Source: an uncultured Planctomycetaceae bacterium
Lineage (GTDB): Bacteria > Planctomycetota > Planctomycetia > Planctomycetales > Planctomycetaceae
NCBI GenBank assembly: GCA_903871805.1
Contig: CAIQIE010000248.1
Coordinates: forward strand, 1-64,000
Direction of reading: 5' to 3'
DNA length: 64,000 nucleotides
Below the pieces are notes generated by a model, which was given only the letters and a program-made list of their open reading frames with translations, ran no database searches and had not been told where the DNA came from. Shown one piece after another: positions 1 through 11,772 of this stretch (position 1 is the stretch's first letter; each line of letters begins with the position of its first letter). The position numbers were made by a program, and so were the translations under genes.

Positions 1-60
1 CAGATCCTTAAAACATGCCACCAGTTCTTCAAGGGTCGCCAATTTCGCCTGACTCGCCAT
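1..60 (-). CDS. N-terminus of a protein truncated by the window edge (MASQAKLATLEELVACFKDL...)
   Basis: ATG on the minus strand at 58-60, with a GGAGG-like RBS about 6-10 nt upstream (ctgcagggaggaatggtcATG); frame open to the window edge. Confidence 0.5.
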   Translation of the reverse strand, partial: MASQAKLATLEELVACFKDL

Positions 61-672
61 GACCATTCCTCCCTGCAGATTCAGAGATCCCAAAGAGGAT
101 GTAATAGCAGATTAGTCGCTAATGCGCAAATTTACCAAAACAACCCACATTACCCAGTGTGCGCGCTGGCCGTGGCCGAGGGGGGAGTTGAGTTTGAAAA
201 TTATGCCAGAATGGGGCTGAACTTCTCCGTTATGTGCAGGTTCGAATATTCAAAATGAATAGCAGGTGTCAGCGATGGGAAGTTGATGGGGCGTTTGAAA
301 TGCGGGGATATATCGCCTTTATGGTGAAACTCAGAAAATGCAGCGTTTTCCTCAGTCACTGTGAACTATGATGAATCAGGACGAGGACTTTGCATGACGA
401 TGGATGTTCTCGTAAGTGGTAATTTTTCGAATTGTCTGAGTCCGGCATGCAGGGGCATCGCAAAACTGTAGCGACCACGCTGGCTGAGGAATGCGAGAAA
501 AAACACTTAAGATTTTCAAAATTCGAGTACATACCTGGAGATATTGGCAAGGTCTTCTGGTTTGTATCAGAAAAAGTGATAAATTTTTTTACGGCTGCGT
601 GTTGGTTTCCTTCTTTGCCGGGTAAAGTGAGGAGACAAACTGTTCAGGTTGCTCGGTTCGGAGAATATCGCA

Positions 673-1593
673 ATGATTTCAGCGGAATTAAAGGTCTTCG
701 GTGGTAAACACGCTGGGCAGATCATTCCCCTGAACCGTCGAAAATTTCTGATTGGCCGAGAACAGGATTGTCAGTTACGTCCGAATAGCGAGATGGTCAG
801 TAGGCACCACTGCGTGTTCAGTGTGGACGATTTTTCGGTACGATTACGCGACCTCGGAAGTACCAATGGGACTTTGGTGAATGGCGAACGCATCCGGAAA
901 GAAACCGTCCTTGCTGAAGGTGACAGAATTCTGATAGGGAATTTGGATTTTCTGTTGGTAATTCGAGCGGGTGTAGTGGTTCCTGAGTCGGACAGTGCCG
1001 TTTTGCCGACAGCAATTGTGTCTGCGATAGATACCCAGGTAACAACTCCGGGTTTGCCGGTGTCTCCTGGCGTCGCATCACCGACGACGGTCTCTTCTGA
1101 TACCACGGTCACTTTGCCAATCGCCGCGCCGAATATGCCAGTCCCTTCAGTGGTTGCGGCTCAGTCGCCAGCGTTTGGTGGAATGGATCAGGCTGGGCTG
1201 CAGATGCCTGGCATGATGCCCGGGCAATATCCTTACCCGGCGATGATGCCACCTATGGGATATCCAGGGGGGATGTACGGTGGTTTTCCGTATCAGCCGC
1301 AGATGATGCCGGGTTATGGTCAGGTGTACAACCCGATGATGTCGCCGATGATGCCTCCTGTGGGCTACCAGATGGCGCCTGGTATGCCGGGTGCGGCGGC
1401 AGCCATGCAGGCACCTGCGCCTGCTGCAGAATCGTCCGTTGAGGTCTCGCTGCCTGATCCGAGTACAACGGGGGCTAAAGAGGCCGAGGTCGCGAAGGGA
1501 AGTACGGGAGCCAACACAAAGGATACCGCGAAGCCAACCGGGGCCGCTGATGCCATCATCAAGCAATATTTGGGACGCCGCCCTGGCGGTTGA
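673..1593 (+). CDS. FHA domain protein with a Met/Pro/Gly/Tyr-rich C-terminal region
   Basis: FHA motifs: LIGREQDCQL, SRHHCVF, LRDLGSTNGTLVNGERI; low-complexity GMMPGQYPYPAMMPPMGYPGGMYGG. Confidence 0.85.
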   Translation: MISAELKVFGGKHAGQIIPLNRRKFLIGREQDCQLRPNSEMVSRHHCVFSVDDFSVRLRDLGSTNGTLVNGERIRKETVLAEGDRILIGNLDFLLVIRAGVVVPESDSAVLPTAIVSAIDTQVTTPGLPVSPGVASPTTVSSDTTVTLPIAAPNMPVPSVVAAQSPAFGGMDQAGLQMPGMMPGQYPYPAMMPPMGYPGGMYGGFPYQPQMMPGYGQVYNPMMSPMMPPVGYQMAPGMPGAAAAMQAPAPAAESSVEVSLPDPSTTGAKEAEVAKGSTGANTKDTAKPTGAADAIIKQYLGRRPGG

Positions 1594-1799
1594 GATGTGC
1601 CGCCGCCGTTGTTATCGACGGATTGTCGGATGGCGATTGTTTGTGCTGTCTTGCCGGCCGTTAGTGTCTGAAATGTACCAGCTTTTTCGAATCCGGGCAA
1701 AAAAAGGGACCGGATTAGTGCTTCTGGTTGGTATGATGGCGCAGATTCATCGTTAACAGATCGAGTCGTGCTGGTTTGTGCAGGCGAGGGCTGGATTTC

Positions 1800-2027
1800 A
1801 TGGCTGACCAGGCTGACGTGCAACGCAGGTACAAGGAGTTTCTGGATTTGCTGCCCCTGACTTTAGCGCTGGCTGGGTTGCCGCCAAGCGAGTCGGGCAG
1901 ATATTTCACTGCGGAGCAGATAGAGTCCAGATTATTTACGATCCGGCATGCGTGGAAGGCGTCGCGTCAAGTTGTCAGGGAGTGTGTGACGGCTGGTGCA
2001 GCCCAGTCCGGGCAGGGTGAGGGGTGA
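1800..2027 (+). CDS. small conserved-type hypothetical protein
   Basis: 75 aa ORF (MADQADVQRRYKEFLDLLPLTLALAGLPPSESGRYFTAEQIESRLFTIRHAW...) with plausible amino-acid composition, lying between the FHA gene and nusA. Confidence 0.5.
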   Translation: MADQADVQRRYKEFLDLLPLTLALAGLPPSESGRYFTAEQIESRLFTIRHAWKASRQVVRECVTAGAAQSGQGEG

Positions 2028-2428
2028 GGTGTTGGTGCTTATTATGATGTGTGGATCAAGGCTGAGTGGGGCGATTTCAGTGGATCAATGGGGTTGATTG
2101 GTCGACATGAGAAGTGGGTGGTTGCTTGACATGGTGTTCAGTTGCCAGTAATTTTCAGCAGCAGTTGAAGTTGCGGCTGGTGAAGAAGTCTTCTGGCCGG
2201 TTTGGTTTTGTGCTGTTTGGTTTCGGGATATTCGTGCTTAAGGGACATGAAGTGGGCGAGATGTAGGTCTTTTTCCATTTCACTGGCCTTTCGGGATTTA
2301 GGGTGTGCGGCGCGCCCCTGTTTCCCTGGTTGGTCTCTGTTCCGGCAGGCTCCGTCTGTCGGGTGCGAAAAGTGGGACATTGATCCCGCTTTTTTTTTAC
2401 CAGGTGCAGTTCAACAGATCTTATCCTC

Positions 2429-3694
2429 ATGAATGGTAACGAAATTCTTAGAATTGTTGACGCGATTCACCGTGACAAGGCCATCGACTCGGATGTGGTC
2501 TTCGAGGGGATAGAGCAGGCCATTTTGTCTGCTGCGCGAAAGCATTTCTCCGAAGATGAGCAGTTGGAAGTTCGCATTGACCGGGCGACTGGTGAGCCTT
2601 CGTTGATTTGCGATGGGCGAGCTTTAGAGCCGGAGTTGCTGGGGGACTTGTTGGGTCGGATTTCGGCTCAGACGGCCAAGCAGGTGATGATTCAGAAGAT
2701 TCGCGAGGCAGAGCGAGATGCTTTGTACGACGAGTATCTGGATTTGCGAAGCCAGTTGATTTCAGGTCAGGTGACTCGCGTAGATCGCGGGACCGTGATT
2801 GTTAAATTGGATAAGATCGAGGCGATACTTCCCCGCAGTGAGCAGATACGGAAGGAAAACTTCCGAACGGGGGATCGTGTCCGGGCAATTGTTTTGGATG
2901 TTCGGAAGGCGGGAAGCCGGGTTCGGGTTATTCTCAGCAGGACTCATCCTGACTTTGTTCGTCGATTGTTTGAGATTGAGATACCAGAGGTGAATGATCG
3001 GGTGATTGAAGTTCGGTCGATTGCACGAGAGGCTGGTAATCGTTCTAAGGTTGCAGTGTCTTGTGCAGACACCACGATTGATTGTGTTGGTGCCTGTGTG
3101 GGTGTTCGTGGTGCTCGAATCCGAGGGATTGTTGATGAGTTGGCTGGCGAGCGTATTGATATTGTGCGTTGGAATGATTCGCTCACAATATTGGTTCCCA
3201 ATGCTCTGCAGCCAGCAGAAGTGGAAGACGTTATTTTGTGCCCGATGTTGGGTAAGGTGATTGTGTTGGTGCGTGATGATCAATTGTCTTTGGCGATCGG
3301 GAAGTTTGGGCAGAATGTGCGTCTGGCTTCAAAATTGGTGGGTTGGGATATTAATGTGATGACGCAGGTGCAGTTGGATGCTCAGTTGGACAAATCAATT
3401 GAGGCGTTTTGTGTTGTGCCTGAAGTGACATCGGAGTTGGCAGAGAGTTTGGTGTCTCAGGGATTCTTCACCTTTGACGACTTGTCGGTGATTGAGCCTG
3501 AGCAGTTGGTGGAGATGAGTGGCCTGTCAGCCGCTGATTGTGATCGAATTATAGAGTATGCCGACAGGGAGAGCGCCCGCCTTGAGGTTGAAGAGCGTTA
3601 TCAGGCGGAGCAGCGAAAGTTGGGCGCACTTGGTGGGACTGCTGTTCCGGCGGGTGGAAAAGTTGGCGGGTCGCAGGTTGCGGAAGAAACTTAG
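2429..3694 (+). CDS. nusA: transcription termination/antitermination factor NusA
   Basis: NusA N-terminal domain, S1 domain and KH domains ([53 protein letters not shown]); followed by infB and rbfA. Confidence 0.95.
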   Translation: MNGNEILRIVDAIHRDKAIDSDVVFEGIEQAILSAARKHFSEDEQLEVRIDRATGEPSLICDGRALEPELLGDLLGRISAQTAKQVMIQKIREAERDALYDEYLDLRSQLISGQVTRVDRGTVIVKLDKIEAILPRSEQIRKENFRTGDRVRAIVLDVRKAGSRVRVILSRTHPDFVRRLFEIEIPEVNDRVIEVRSIAREAGNRSKVAVSCADTTIDCVGACVGVRGARIRGIVDELAGERIDIVRWNDSLTILVPNALQPAEVEDVILCPMLGKVIVLVRDDQLSLAIGKFGQNVRLASKLVGWDINVMTQVQLDAQLDKSIEAFCVVPEVTSELAESLVSQGFFTFDDLSVIEPEQLVEMSGLSAADCDRIIEYADRESARLEVEERYQAEQRKLGALGGTAVPAGGKVGGSQVAEET

Positions 3695-4040
3695 TGTTTT
3701 GCGAGATAGGGACTGTGTCCGTATTGGTTTAGATGGTTTTTGTTTTGGGGTGCGTGTCAGGCAGTAATGTCTGGCAAAGGAGATAGAGTCTTCAAAAGTT
3801 GACCGGGTGTTTTGGTTTTGAAGTGGAGTTGGGCAGCGAAGTAATTTTCCTGTTCGATGTGTATCGGGAGTTTTGAATAACGTGTCCATCGGCATTTGCC
3901 GGCACTGGGATTGTTCGGTCGAGTGGCATCGGCGGGCGAAGGTTCTTCGCTGATTGCAGCCCAGTAGTTTCGAGTGCAGTTGTGCTGTCTTGGCCATCGG
4001 ATGATTCCGGCCGACACTGGCAGCCTAAGGGGTTTGTGTT

Positions 4041-6941
4041 TTGAAGATTCGAATCTTTGCCCTTGCCAGAGATTTAGGGCTCGACAGCAAGGTCTTGATT
4101 GACCTTTGTGAAGAAGCCGGCGTTAAGTTACGCAACGCACTGGCAACCATTAGTGAAGAAGAACGCGATCAGGTCGTTGCCTTCATCAAAAAGAAGGGAG
4201 CGAGTCCGACGGTGGAAACTGCTGCCGCAGAGCCTACGCCGGTTCGGGACCAGCCGAATTTCGGTGGCCGGGTTCGGGTAATCGGTGTGGGGACTCAGAA
4301 GTCGGGCAGAGCGGGCGCGGAAGAGCATGAACTGGACCATGTTCCCGTTGGGGGCGATGGTTTGGTTGAGGTTCCGGAAGCTACGTCGGCGTCGGAGGAG
4401 ATTGCGGTAATTGAAGAACCGGCTGAGACGCTTGCGGAGCCCGTTGCGAGCGTTGTTGAGGCTGCCGTTCCGTTGGAAGTTGTCGAGGAAGCTGCGGCAG
4501 AAATTCCAGCCGTTATTGTAGAGGAGATTGCTATTTCTCCGGCAGTGCCTGAGGTGGAGGCAAGTGGTGAGGAGGAAGTACCCCAGGCGGCACCGGTTGC
4601 TCAGGCGGCTGTGCCGGTTGTAACAGCGGTTTCCAGGGCAGCAGTGCCACCCGCGGTAGTGGCGCAGGCTCCTGTGGTAACTCCGGCCGTGGTAGCGGAG
4701 CAACCCGGCAGCGGCGATATGATGCGGCGTCCGCGGCCTCAGCAGTTTCGGGAAATGCGTCCCATTGGATCTGTGAAAGATCGTGAGCAGGCGGCGGCAG
4801 CAGCAGCAGCGCGTCCCGCATCGCCGATCAAGGTGGGCAAGGAGAAAGCTGCGCCACGTCCGATCGTGGCCGCTCCTCCGGAATACGTGCCTCCGACCAT
4901 CAAGAAGCCCAAGCCGAAAGAGGAGAAGGTTCAGAAGCCTGACATGTCGTTGTCAGATCTTGTGGATCGCAGAAGTCCGCTTGCGGATCAGTTAACGGCA
5001 CTGCGGAAAGCGAGAGAAGAGCAAGAGGCCCCTCCGCAGGCTGCGCCGGCAAGGCCGTCCCGTCCTGGAGCAGGTCGTGGTTCGCTGTTGAAGGAACTGC
5101 GAGAATCTCGTGAGGCGGAGCGTCAGGCAAAGAAGTTGAAGCGTAAGAAGCGGACTGGCGCGATCGAGCTAAAGACTGCCGCCCAGATTTCTTTCCCACT
5201 GACGGTGCGAGCGTTGTCGGAGGCCATTGGTCGTCCTGCGAAGGCGATTATTGGACTGCTGTTTAAGCAGGGCCGAATGGTCACGATCAACGACGAGCTG
5301 GGTGAAGAAGAGTCGATGGAAGTCGCTATGGAACTTGGCGTCGATCTGTCGTTCAAGCGATCCCGCGACATTGAAGCTGAGCTGCTGGCTTCGTTGGATC
5401 ACGAAGATCCGCCAGAGTTAATGACGGTTCGGCCTCCGATTATCACGATTCTTGGGCACGTCGACCATGGTAAGACGACCCTTGTGGACAGAATCCGCAA
5501 GGCGAATGTTGCTGCGGGAGAGTTTGGCGGGATCACTCAGCACATCGCGGCGTATCAGGTGGAGTACGAAGGGCATCGATTGACCTTTGTGGATACACCG
5601 GGCCACGCGGCGTTTGGAGAGATGCGGTCGCGAGGCGCTAACGTAACTGACATTATTGTGCTGGTGGTGGCTGCAGACGACGGCGTGATGCCACAGACGG
5701 TTGAATGTATTAGTCATGCCCGAAACGCCGGAGTGCCGGTGGTTGTGGCACTGAACAAGATCGATCTGCCGGGCGTGGACGAGCAGCGAATTCTGCAGCA
5801 GTTGGCGCAGCACGAGATTCTGCCGGCAGAGTGGGGTGGTGAATACGAAGTGGTTCGAACCTCCGGTGCGACGGGTAAGGGCGTCGATAAGTTGCTGGAG
5901 ACGCTGATTTTGACGGCGGAATTGCATGAGTTGAAGGCCAATCCGGACCGGGATAGTCTTGGTGTTTGTCTCGAGTCCTTTCGGGATGAGGGGCGAGGAG
6001 CGATTGCGTGGCTTATCGTGCAGAAGGGGACTTTGCGTGTAGGTGACATCGTATTGTGCGGGTCCACCTATGGGCGAATTCGCGCCATGTACAATGACCG
6101 GGACGAGGCAATTACGGAGGCTGGGCCATCTGTTCCGGTAAAAGTATCGGGTCTGATGGACGTTCCGGGAGCTGGCGACCACTTCTTTGTGATGAAGGAC
6201 ATTGAAGAGGCGCGGGAGACGGCAGAAACACGATTGCAGGAGGGACGCCGCGAGTCTTTGTCTCAGCGTGTTACTCCAAGAACACTCGAGGACATCCTGA
6301 ATCAGCCGCGTGCAGGCGAGGGCGTGCAGGAACTTCCATTGATTCTGAAAGCGGATTCGCCTGGATCCATCGAAGCACTTCGCAGTGAAATTGGGAAGTT
6401 TGAGCACCCGGAAGTGCGTGTTCAGATCATTCACTATGGTATTGGTGGGGTGAACGAGAGCGATGTGTACCTTGCCAGTGCGGCGGGGGCGATCATCATC
6501 GCCTTCCATGTGATTGCAGAAGAGCGAGCACAACTTCTTGCGGAGCGAGAGGGTGTGGAAATTCGCCGGTACAACATTATTTACGAGGTGACGGATCACA
6601 TTCGTCTGGCGTTGCAGGGATTGTTGCGGCCGGAACGCGTAGAAGTGTCTACGGGGCGAGCGATTGTGTTGAGAACCTTCAGTATAAGCCGATTTGGTAC
6701 GATTGCGGGTTGTCGAGTGTTGAATGGCACAATCGCGCGTGATTCCAGAGTCCACCTGATCCGTGATCAGAAGGTACTGAACGATTACAAGATTGGATCG
6801 TTGAAGCGTGAGAAGGACGATGCCAAAGAAGTCCGTGACGGGATGGAATGTGGTATTCGTCTGGAAGGCTTTAACGACGTGAAAGAGGGCGATTTGCTGG
6901 AAGCATTCCGTATTGATGAGATCAAGCGTACCTTGAGTTGA
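4041..6941 (+). CDS. infB: translation initiation factor IF-2
   Basis: GTPase motifs [28 protein letters not shown]; long Ala/Val/Pro-rich N-terminal region. Confidence 0.97.
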   Translation: MKIRIFALARDLGLDSKVLIDLCEEAGVKLRNALATISEEERDQVVAFIKKKGASPTVETAAAEPTPVRDQPNFGGRVRVIGVGTQKSGRAGAEEHELDHVPVGGDGLVEVPEATSASEEIAVIEEPAETLAEPVASVVEAAVPLEVVEEAAAEIPAVIVEEIAISPAVPEVEASGEEEVPQAAPVAQAAVPVVTAVSRAAVPPAVVAQAPVVTPAVVAEQPGSGDMMRRPRPQQFREMRPIGSVKDREQAAAAAAARPASPIKVGKEKAAPRPIVAAPPEYVPPTIKKPKPKEEKVQKPDMSLSDLVDRRSPLADQLTALRKAREEQEAPPQAAPARPSRPGAGRGSLLKELRESREAERQAKKLKRKKRTGAIELKTAAQISFPLTVRALSEAIGRPAKAIIGLLFKQGRMVTINDELGEEESMEVAMELGVDLSFKRSRDIEAELLASLDHEDPPELMTVRPPIITILGHVDHGKTTLVDRIRKANVAAGEFGGITQHIAAYQVEYEGHRLTFVDTPGHAAFGEMRSRGANVTDIIVLVVAADDGVMPQTVECISHARNAGVPVVVALNKIDLPGVDEQRILQQLAQHEILPAEWGGEYEVVRTSGATGKGVDKLLETLILTAELHELKANPDRDSLGVCLESFRDEGRGAIAWLIVQKGTLRVGDIVLCGSTYGRIRAMYNDRDEAITEAGPSVPVKVSGLMDVPGAGDHFFVMKDIEEARETAETRLQEGRRESLSQRVTPRTLEDILNQPRAGEGVQELPLILKADSPGSIEALRSEIGKFEHPEVRVQIIHYGIGGVNESDVYLASAAGAIIIAFHVIAEERAQLLAEREGVEIRRYNIIYEVTDHIRLALQGLLRPERVEVSTGRAIVLRTFSISRFGTIAGCRVLNGTIARDSRVHLIRDQKVLNDYKIGSLKREKDDAKEVRDGMECGIRLEGFNDVKEGDLLEAFRIDEIKRTLS

Positions 6942-7061
6942 GTCGGGGGCACCTCGGATTGGGGGACCGGCAGATTTGGGTTGCGTTTGGGATGAATGTT
7001 GTCACGGGTGGACGGCCCTGTTTTCGGGAATCGCCGAAAAATCGTTCTGGAAAGTAAGTGT

Positions 7062-7514
7062 ATGTCTACCCGCCGGACTGCTCGTGTAGCGTCGATGATT
7101 CGGGAAGTTGTGAGTACGGCAATACTATCGGAGTTAAGGGATCCGCGTATCAGGAACGTGACAGTTCTTGGGGCGGATGTCACTCCTGATTTGCGGTACG
7201 CCAGGATTCGTATTTCAGTGATGGGAGATGAGAAGACGGCGGCATTGACAATGCATGGTCTGAACTCGGCCAAGGGGTATCTGCAGTCGAGAGTCGGCGC
7301 CTACATTAAGAGCCGATACACGCCGGAGCTCAGGTTTTTACTTGACGATGGCATTCGAAAATCTGTGGAAATGTCGGCGATGCTTCGTGAGGTTCTGGAG
7401 GACACTGTCGGGGTGGATCCTGAGACTATCGAAGATAGCGGCACTGAGGTCAGTTCAGAGATGGCTGTTCAGGAGCAGGCTCAGGATATGTCGGGCGACT
7501 CTGGCAGGGTTTGA
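7062..7514 (+). CDS. rbfA: ribosome-binding factor A
   Basis: RbfA-type sequence MSTRRTARVASMIREVVSTAILSELRDPRI...VLGADVTPDLRYARIRISVMG; directly downstream of infB. Confidence 0.9.
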   Translation: MSTRRTARVASMIREVVSTAILSELRDPRIRNVTVLGADVTPDLRYARIRISVMGDEKTAALTMHGLNSAKGYLQSRVGAYIKSRYTPELRFLLDDGIRKSVEMSAMLREVLEDTVGVDPETIEDSGTEVSSEMAVQEQAQDMSGDSGRV

Positions 7515-7662
7515 GTGCGGTTGGTTGGTTGAAGCAGTGTGTTCAGGGTGCTTTCAGTAGTTCAGAGTGCATCGACCATGATGGAAGTGCTTTGCGTGCA
7601 GTCCGGTTTCGGCTGAGCATCGTGAAGGCGACTGGTGGTCGTGTGTACTGGATGGGTTAAGA

Positions 7663-8700
7663 GTGACGACAGAGATACAGGCGTACGAAACAGGTTCCTC
7701 GGGTCCGGGTCGACAGGGAAACGCAATGGGTACGGCAAAGGCCACCAAAGCAGCTGACAAATCGCAGGTGTGTCGCAAGCTGGTTCAGGCTCTGCATAAG
7801 CTTTACGGGAAGTCGGTTCCCGTAATTGAGCAGCCGGTACTTGAGACCATGCTGTTCGGTGTTTGTCTTGAGGACAATCGCTGGGAGCAGGCAGAGTTAT
7901 CTCTGAAGGATCTGATGTCATCTTATTTTGATCTGAACGAGATTCGTGTCAGTTCAATTTCAGAGCTATCTGCGGCTTTGGCGCCGTTGAAAGACGCTGA
8001 ATGGAAGGGATTGCGGATCCGCGCAATTCTCAGATTCATATTCGAGTCGGGTTACACCTACGAATTCGAGAAGCTGCGTCGTCAGACTCAGGAGCAGGCG
8101 GTCAAGACTCTGAAGAAGATTCAGGAGTTGAGTCCGTTTGTGAGGGATTTTATTCTTCAGGAGATTCTTGGCTGTCATATCGTGTGCCTTGACGGGTCCA
8201 TGTTCAAGGCGGCTCGATGGCTTGGTTTGGTGCCACTGGAGATGGATCAGGTTGAGGCATCAGAGTTTCTGAAGGGAGGACTTCGAAAGTCCGAAGTTGC
8301 TGAATTCTGTCATCTCCTGCGGTGCCTTGCGACGGATCCCCAGTATTCCTCCAGGTTGTTTGAGCAGCCGGACGCTGAGTTTTCCATGGACGACGTCATG
8401 GACCGTTTCACAGAGCTTCAGAATCCCAGGAAGAAGGCTGCCCGGCCGGCTCCCGAGCCAGTTCGTCAGGAGAAAGTCGGTTCGAATCAAAAGAAGTCTG
8501 TAGTGGAAAAGGAACAAGTGGCTGGGAAGCCGGCACCTGCAAAGAATTTGAAATCAGCGGCTTCAGGTGTTAGTGGGAAGTCCAGTTCCTCTGCGTCCGC
8601 GAGTGAAAAGAAGTCTGACGCGGCCCAGCCGGTGAAATCAGTGAAGGTTGCGGACAAGTCGTCGAAGGGCAAGGCGGCTACAGGAAAACCTCGAAAGTAG
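7663..8700 (+). CDS. endonuclease III/HhH-GPD-fold-like protein with a basic Lys/Ala/Ser-rich C-terminal tail; probably not a canonical glycosylase
   Basis: Helical EndoIII-like core; LSPFVRDFILQEILGCHIVCLDGSMFKAARWLGLVP matches the HhH-GPD region (LPGVGRKTA...VDTHVFRVANRLG); no C-terminal 4Fe-4S cysteine cluster. Confidence 0.6.
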   Translation: MTTEIQAYETGSSGPGRQGNAMGTAKATKAADKSQVCRKLVQALHKLYGKSVPVIEQPVLETMLFGVCLEDNRWEQAELSLKDLMSSYFDLNEIRVSSISELSAALAPLKDAEWKGLRIRAILRFIFESGYTYEFEKLRRQTQEQAVKTLKKIQELSPFVRDFILQEILGCHIVCLDGSMFKAARWLGLVPLEMDQVEASEFLKGGLRKSEVAEFCHLLRCLATDPQYSSRLFEQPDAEFSMDDVMDRFTELQNPRKKAARPAPEPVRQEKVGSNQKKSVVEKEQVAGKPAPAKNLKSAASGVSGKSSSSASASEKKSDAAQPVKSVKVADKSSKGKAATGKPRK

Positions 8701-9173
8701 GTTCTGGGGTTTTCGGGCATGGCACAGGCTTTCGTTGACGCCAGCCCACTGGATGATCTGCGCTATGGATTATCATGCATAGCTTTTTCCCGTCGTGAGT
8801 GAATAGCCATCGCAGACGACAGGTTGGACGTTACAGACGCTGACATGCTGTGCCCCATGCTTGCCGTTCGGAGACAGGGGCAACGTGAGCCGAGTGTTTC
8901 TTCCGTCGTAGCGATTGGGGGGCGGTCTCTTGCGGTCGCCGTGAACCCGGGCGATTTTGCATCGCGTGAAACCGGTGGGTCAGGCATTGCGATTCCGACG
9001 CGGCGTTGGGCTCTATGCGAGCAAATGGTGGGGGTGGCGGAGTGCTGGAAATTGCCCGTCAGGAGTGAGGCATTTTCAGCCAGCAGAAAGCGAACTCGAC
9101 AGAATTGCCTTCGGGTTTAATAATATGACCAGGACGAAGATACGTTTTCTGGATCATTTGCGGGCTGCGAGTT

Positions 9174-11576
9174 ATGAAGAAAACAGTGAAGTTACCCGTT
9201 GTTTGGATGCGTAGCGTGGCGATGCGTCTGAGTCGAATGTTGCCGTTGGTTCTTCTGATTGAAGGCATGGCGGGCTTTCCGCTTCCTTTGGTTTATGCGG
9301 ATGAAGTGGGGGCCGACACTTTTTTTGCGATTCTGCAGGAAGAATCTGCACCGACGGAGAAGGGTGACGAGGCGCAGACGGATCAGGTTGAGGAACCTCG
9401 TGGAGTTCGTGACGAATCCTCGGGAATTGATCCAGCCAACAAGGATGCTTTGGCCTGGTACATGTCTGGTCACAAAGCATTGAAGCGAGGGGATCTTGCT
9501 GGAGCGGCTGATGCGTTCCGCAAGTCTGCCGCGGCGGATGAGAAATCGGCGATTCCCGTTCGAGCGCTTGCTATGGTGCTCTTTCGCATGGGTAATGCCA
9601 AAGACGGACTGAGTACGGCGCAGAAGGCGATGCAGATGGACGCGGATGACTGGCAGACGCGTCTGGAGTTGGCTGTGGCGCTGGGGCAGAACGGACGATT
9701 TGCGCAGTCTCTGGAGCTTTTAGAACAGGCACTGGCATCAAAGACGCTGAACAGGAAGTCTCTGGATTTTCTGCAGTGTCATCAGGTTCGTGCAGCGGTA
9801 TTGCTTCAGATGCGGAATCTGGGGGGATCGGCAGACAGTTACGAGATCATTCTGCAGGCGTTAGAGAAGCCCGAGGAATTTGGGTTGACGGATCGGGACC
9901 ATTCGAATCTGTTGAAGAACAAAGCGACGGGTTATGAAACGGTGGGGCGTGTGCTGCTGGAAGCGGGGCGGGTGCCGCAGGCGATTCAGGCATTTGAGAC
10001 TCTGATTCGCATTGATCGGGATGTTCCCGGGGAGCAGCATTTGCTGTTGGCGAGGGCGTTGTATCAGCAGGACAAGCTTGACGGGTGCGAGAAGAATCTG
10101 AACCGTTATTTTGAGGGTGGTCAGCGCAGCAAAGAGTCATTGATGCTGTTGCGGGATTTGTATGAGAACAGTAGTCGATCAGACGCACTGGCGGGGCGAC
10201 TGGAGGAGCTTGTAAAAGGGGCGACTCGACCAGCGGATGTGCAGATGTTTCTTGGGCAACTATTACTGGATCAGGGCAAGCCAAAAGACGCGGGGAAGGT
10301 CTATCAGGCGATTCTGGATTCCTCTGGTGAGGCGGAAGCACACACGGGGTTGGTGCGTGTTGCGATCGCAGAGCGTGATGTGACCAGTTTGCTGAACATG
10401 CTGAACCAGGCGGCGCGTGCGCGGATCACGCCGGCAGAACTGGTGCCGTTGATACCGGCGATGACGACGGCTGAGGAGTTTGCCAGGACGACGCTCAGGG
10501 AGTGTTTGAAGCGTTATGAAGAGAATCCAGGAGACCTGGACCCGATTGTGACCTGGTTTTGTGCGGGGGTTGCCGGGGAACTGGAGCTGACAGACGACCA
10601 GGCATCTCTGTTACAGGCAACGCTGGAACTGGAGCCGGATCGTGAGCTGATGCTGGACACGTTGGACAAGTACGGCGTGAGTCAGCTTCAGAAGGGTGAC
10701 TTTGAGATGGCGGCCAGAGTGTTTGAGCAGATGCTTGCACAGCCGGGACTTCCACCGGGGGTGCGAGTGAACACTTTATATCGCATTGCGATTGCGTATG
10801 GAGCATTGAAGGATTTGAAGGCTGCGAGGCGAGTGATCAATGAAGCATTACAGCTAGTTCCGGATGAGCCACAGCTGCTTGCAAGGCTGGCGGTTATCGA
10901 GGCGATGGACGGGAAGCTGGAGATATCTGAAGGGCTGTTGATTCGGGCGATTGCGGGATTGCAGGCACCGGATAAGGTGGAACAGCTGATAGAGGTTCGG
11001 ATTCAGCTGGCGGGAATTTATGTGCAGATGGATAGGTGGGATAATGCTGTAGAGCAGTACCAGACCGTATTGGAGATGGAGAAGGTTCCGGCGGCCACTC
11101 TGCGGCTGGTGCGAATGGGCCTTTCGAATGCACTGGTACAGGGTGGTGATATGGTAAAGGGTGAGAAGATTCTGGAGGATGTTTACAACGAAGACCCGAG
11201 TGATCCTGGAGTGAACAATGATCTGGGATACTTATATGCTGATCAGGGGAAGAACCTTGAGCAGGCAGAAAAGATGATACGGATCGCCGTTGGGGCTCAG
11301 CCTGAGAATTCCGCCTACCTTGACAGTCTGGGTTGGGTACTGTTTCGGCAGGGAAAGAATGAAGAGGCATTGGAGGTTTTGAAAAAAGCGAATTCGGATC
11401 CTTCCTATCAGGACTCAACATTACTGGAGCACCAGGGAGATGTTCACGAAGCGTTGAAGCAGAGTTCTGAGGCGAGGGATTGCTGGAAGCGGTCGCTTGA
11501 CCAGGAAGAGAAAGCTTCGAAGCCGGATGGAGCGATTGTGGAGCGATTGAAGGGGAAACTGAAGAAGGCGGAGTAG
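9174..11576 (+). CDS. tetratricopeptide repeat protein with N-terminal signal peptide
   Basis: Multiple TPR-like helices (e.g. PGVNNDLGYLYADQGKNLEQAEKMIRIAVGAQPENSAYLDSLGWVLFRQGKNEEALEVL); hydrophobic N-terminus. Confidence 0.85.
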   Translation: MKKTVKLPVVWMRSVAMRLSRMLPLVLLIEGMAGFPLPLVYADEVGADTFFAILQEESAPTEKGDEAQTDQVEEPRGVRDESSGIDPANKDALAWYMSGHKALKRGDLAGAADAFRKSAAADEKSAIPVRALAMVLFRMGNAKDGLSTAQKAMQMDADDWQTRLELAVALGQNGRFAQSLELLEQALASKTLNRKSLDFLQCHQVRAAVLLQMRNLGGSADSYEIILQALEKPEEFGLTDRDHSNLLKNKATGYETVGRVLLEAGRVPQAIQAFETLIRIDRDVPGEQHLLLARALYQQDKLDGCEKNLNRYFEGGQRSKESLMLLRDLYENSSRSDALAGRLEELVKGATRPADVQMFLGQLLLDQGKPKDAGKVYQAILDSSGEAEAHTGLVRVAIAERDVTSLLNMLNQAARARITPAELVPLIPAMTTAEEFARTTLRECLKRYEENPGDLDPIVTWFCAGVAGELELTDDQASLLQATLELEPDRELMLDTLDKYGVSQLQKGDFEMAARVFEQMLAQPGLPPGVRVNTLYRIAIAYGALKDLKAARRVINEALQLVPDEPQLLARLAVIEAMDGKLEISEGLLIRAIAGLQAPDKVEQLIEVRIQLAGIYVQMDRWDNAVEQYQTVLEMEKVPAATLRLVRMGLSNALVQGGDMVKGEKILEDVYNEDPSDPGVNNDLGYLYADQGKNLEQAEKMIRIAVGAQPENSAYLDSLGWVLFRQGKNEEALEVLKKANSDPSYQDSTLLEHQGDVHEALKQSSEARDCWKRSLDQEEKASKPDGAIVERLKGKLKKAE

Positions 11577-11772
11577 GCTGTGTGGCGTCCGCTGAGACTG
11601 TCGTTGGGATACAGGATGCCGTTTCGGAGCTGACATGGATGTGAAGTGCCGCGAGTCGGGATTCGAATGAAATTTGTGGTTCCGGAAGCGGCGGTGAACG
11701 CGTGATCTGTACCCAATGCAGATGCACAGTGAGGCAGAATTGGGAAGCGGCAGCCTGCAGTGAAAGGGAGTC

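Noticed and set aside
5418-6755. 445-aa minus-strand ORF opposite infB
   Set aside because: Antisense to the unambiguous IF-2 GTPase domain; composition (Arg/His/Asn-rich) typical of shadow ORFs.
8950-8968. parS-like sequence TGCATCGCGTGAAACC
   Set aside because: Only about 12 of 16 positions match TGTTTCACGTGAAACA; not enough for a call.
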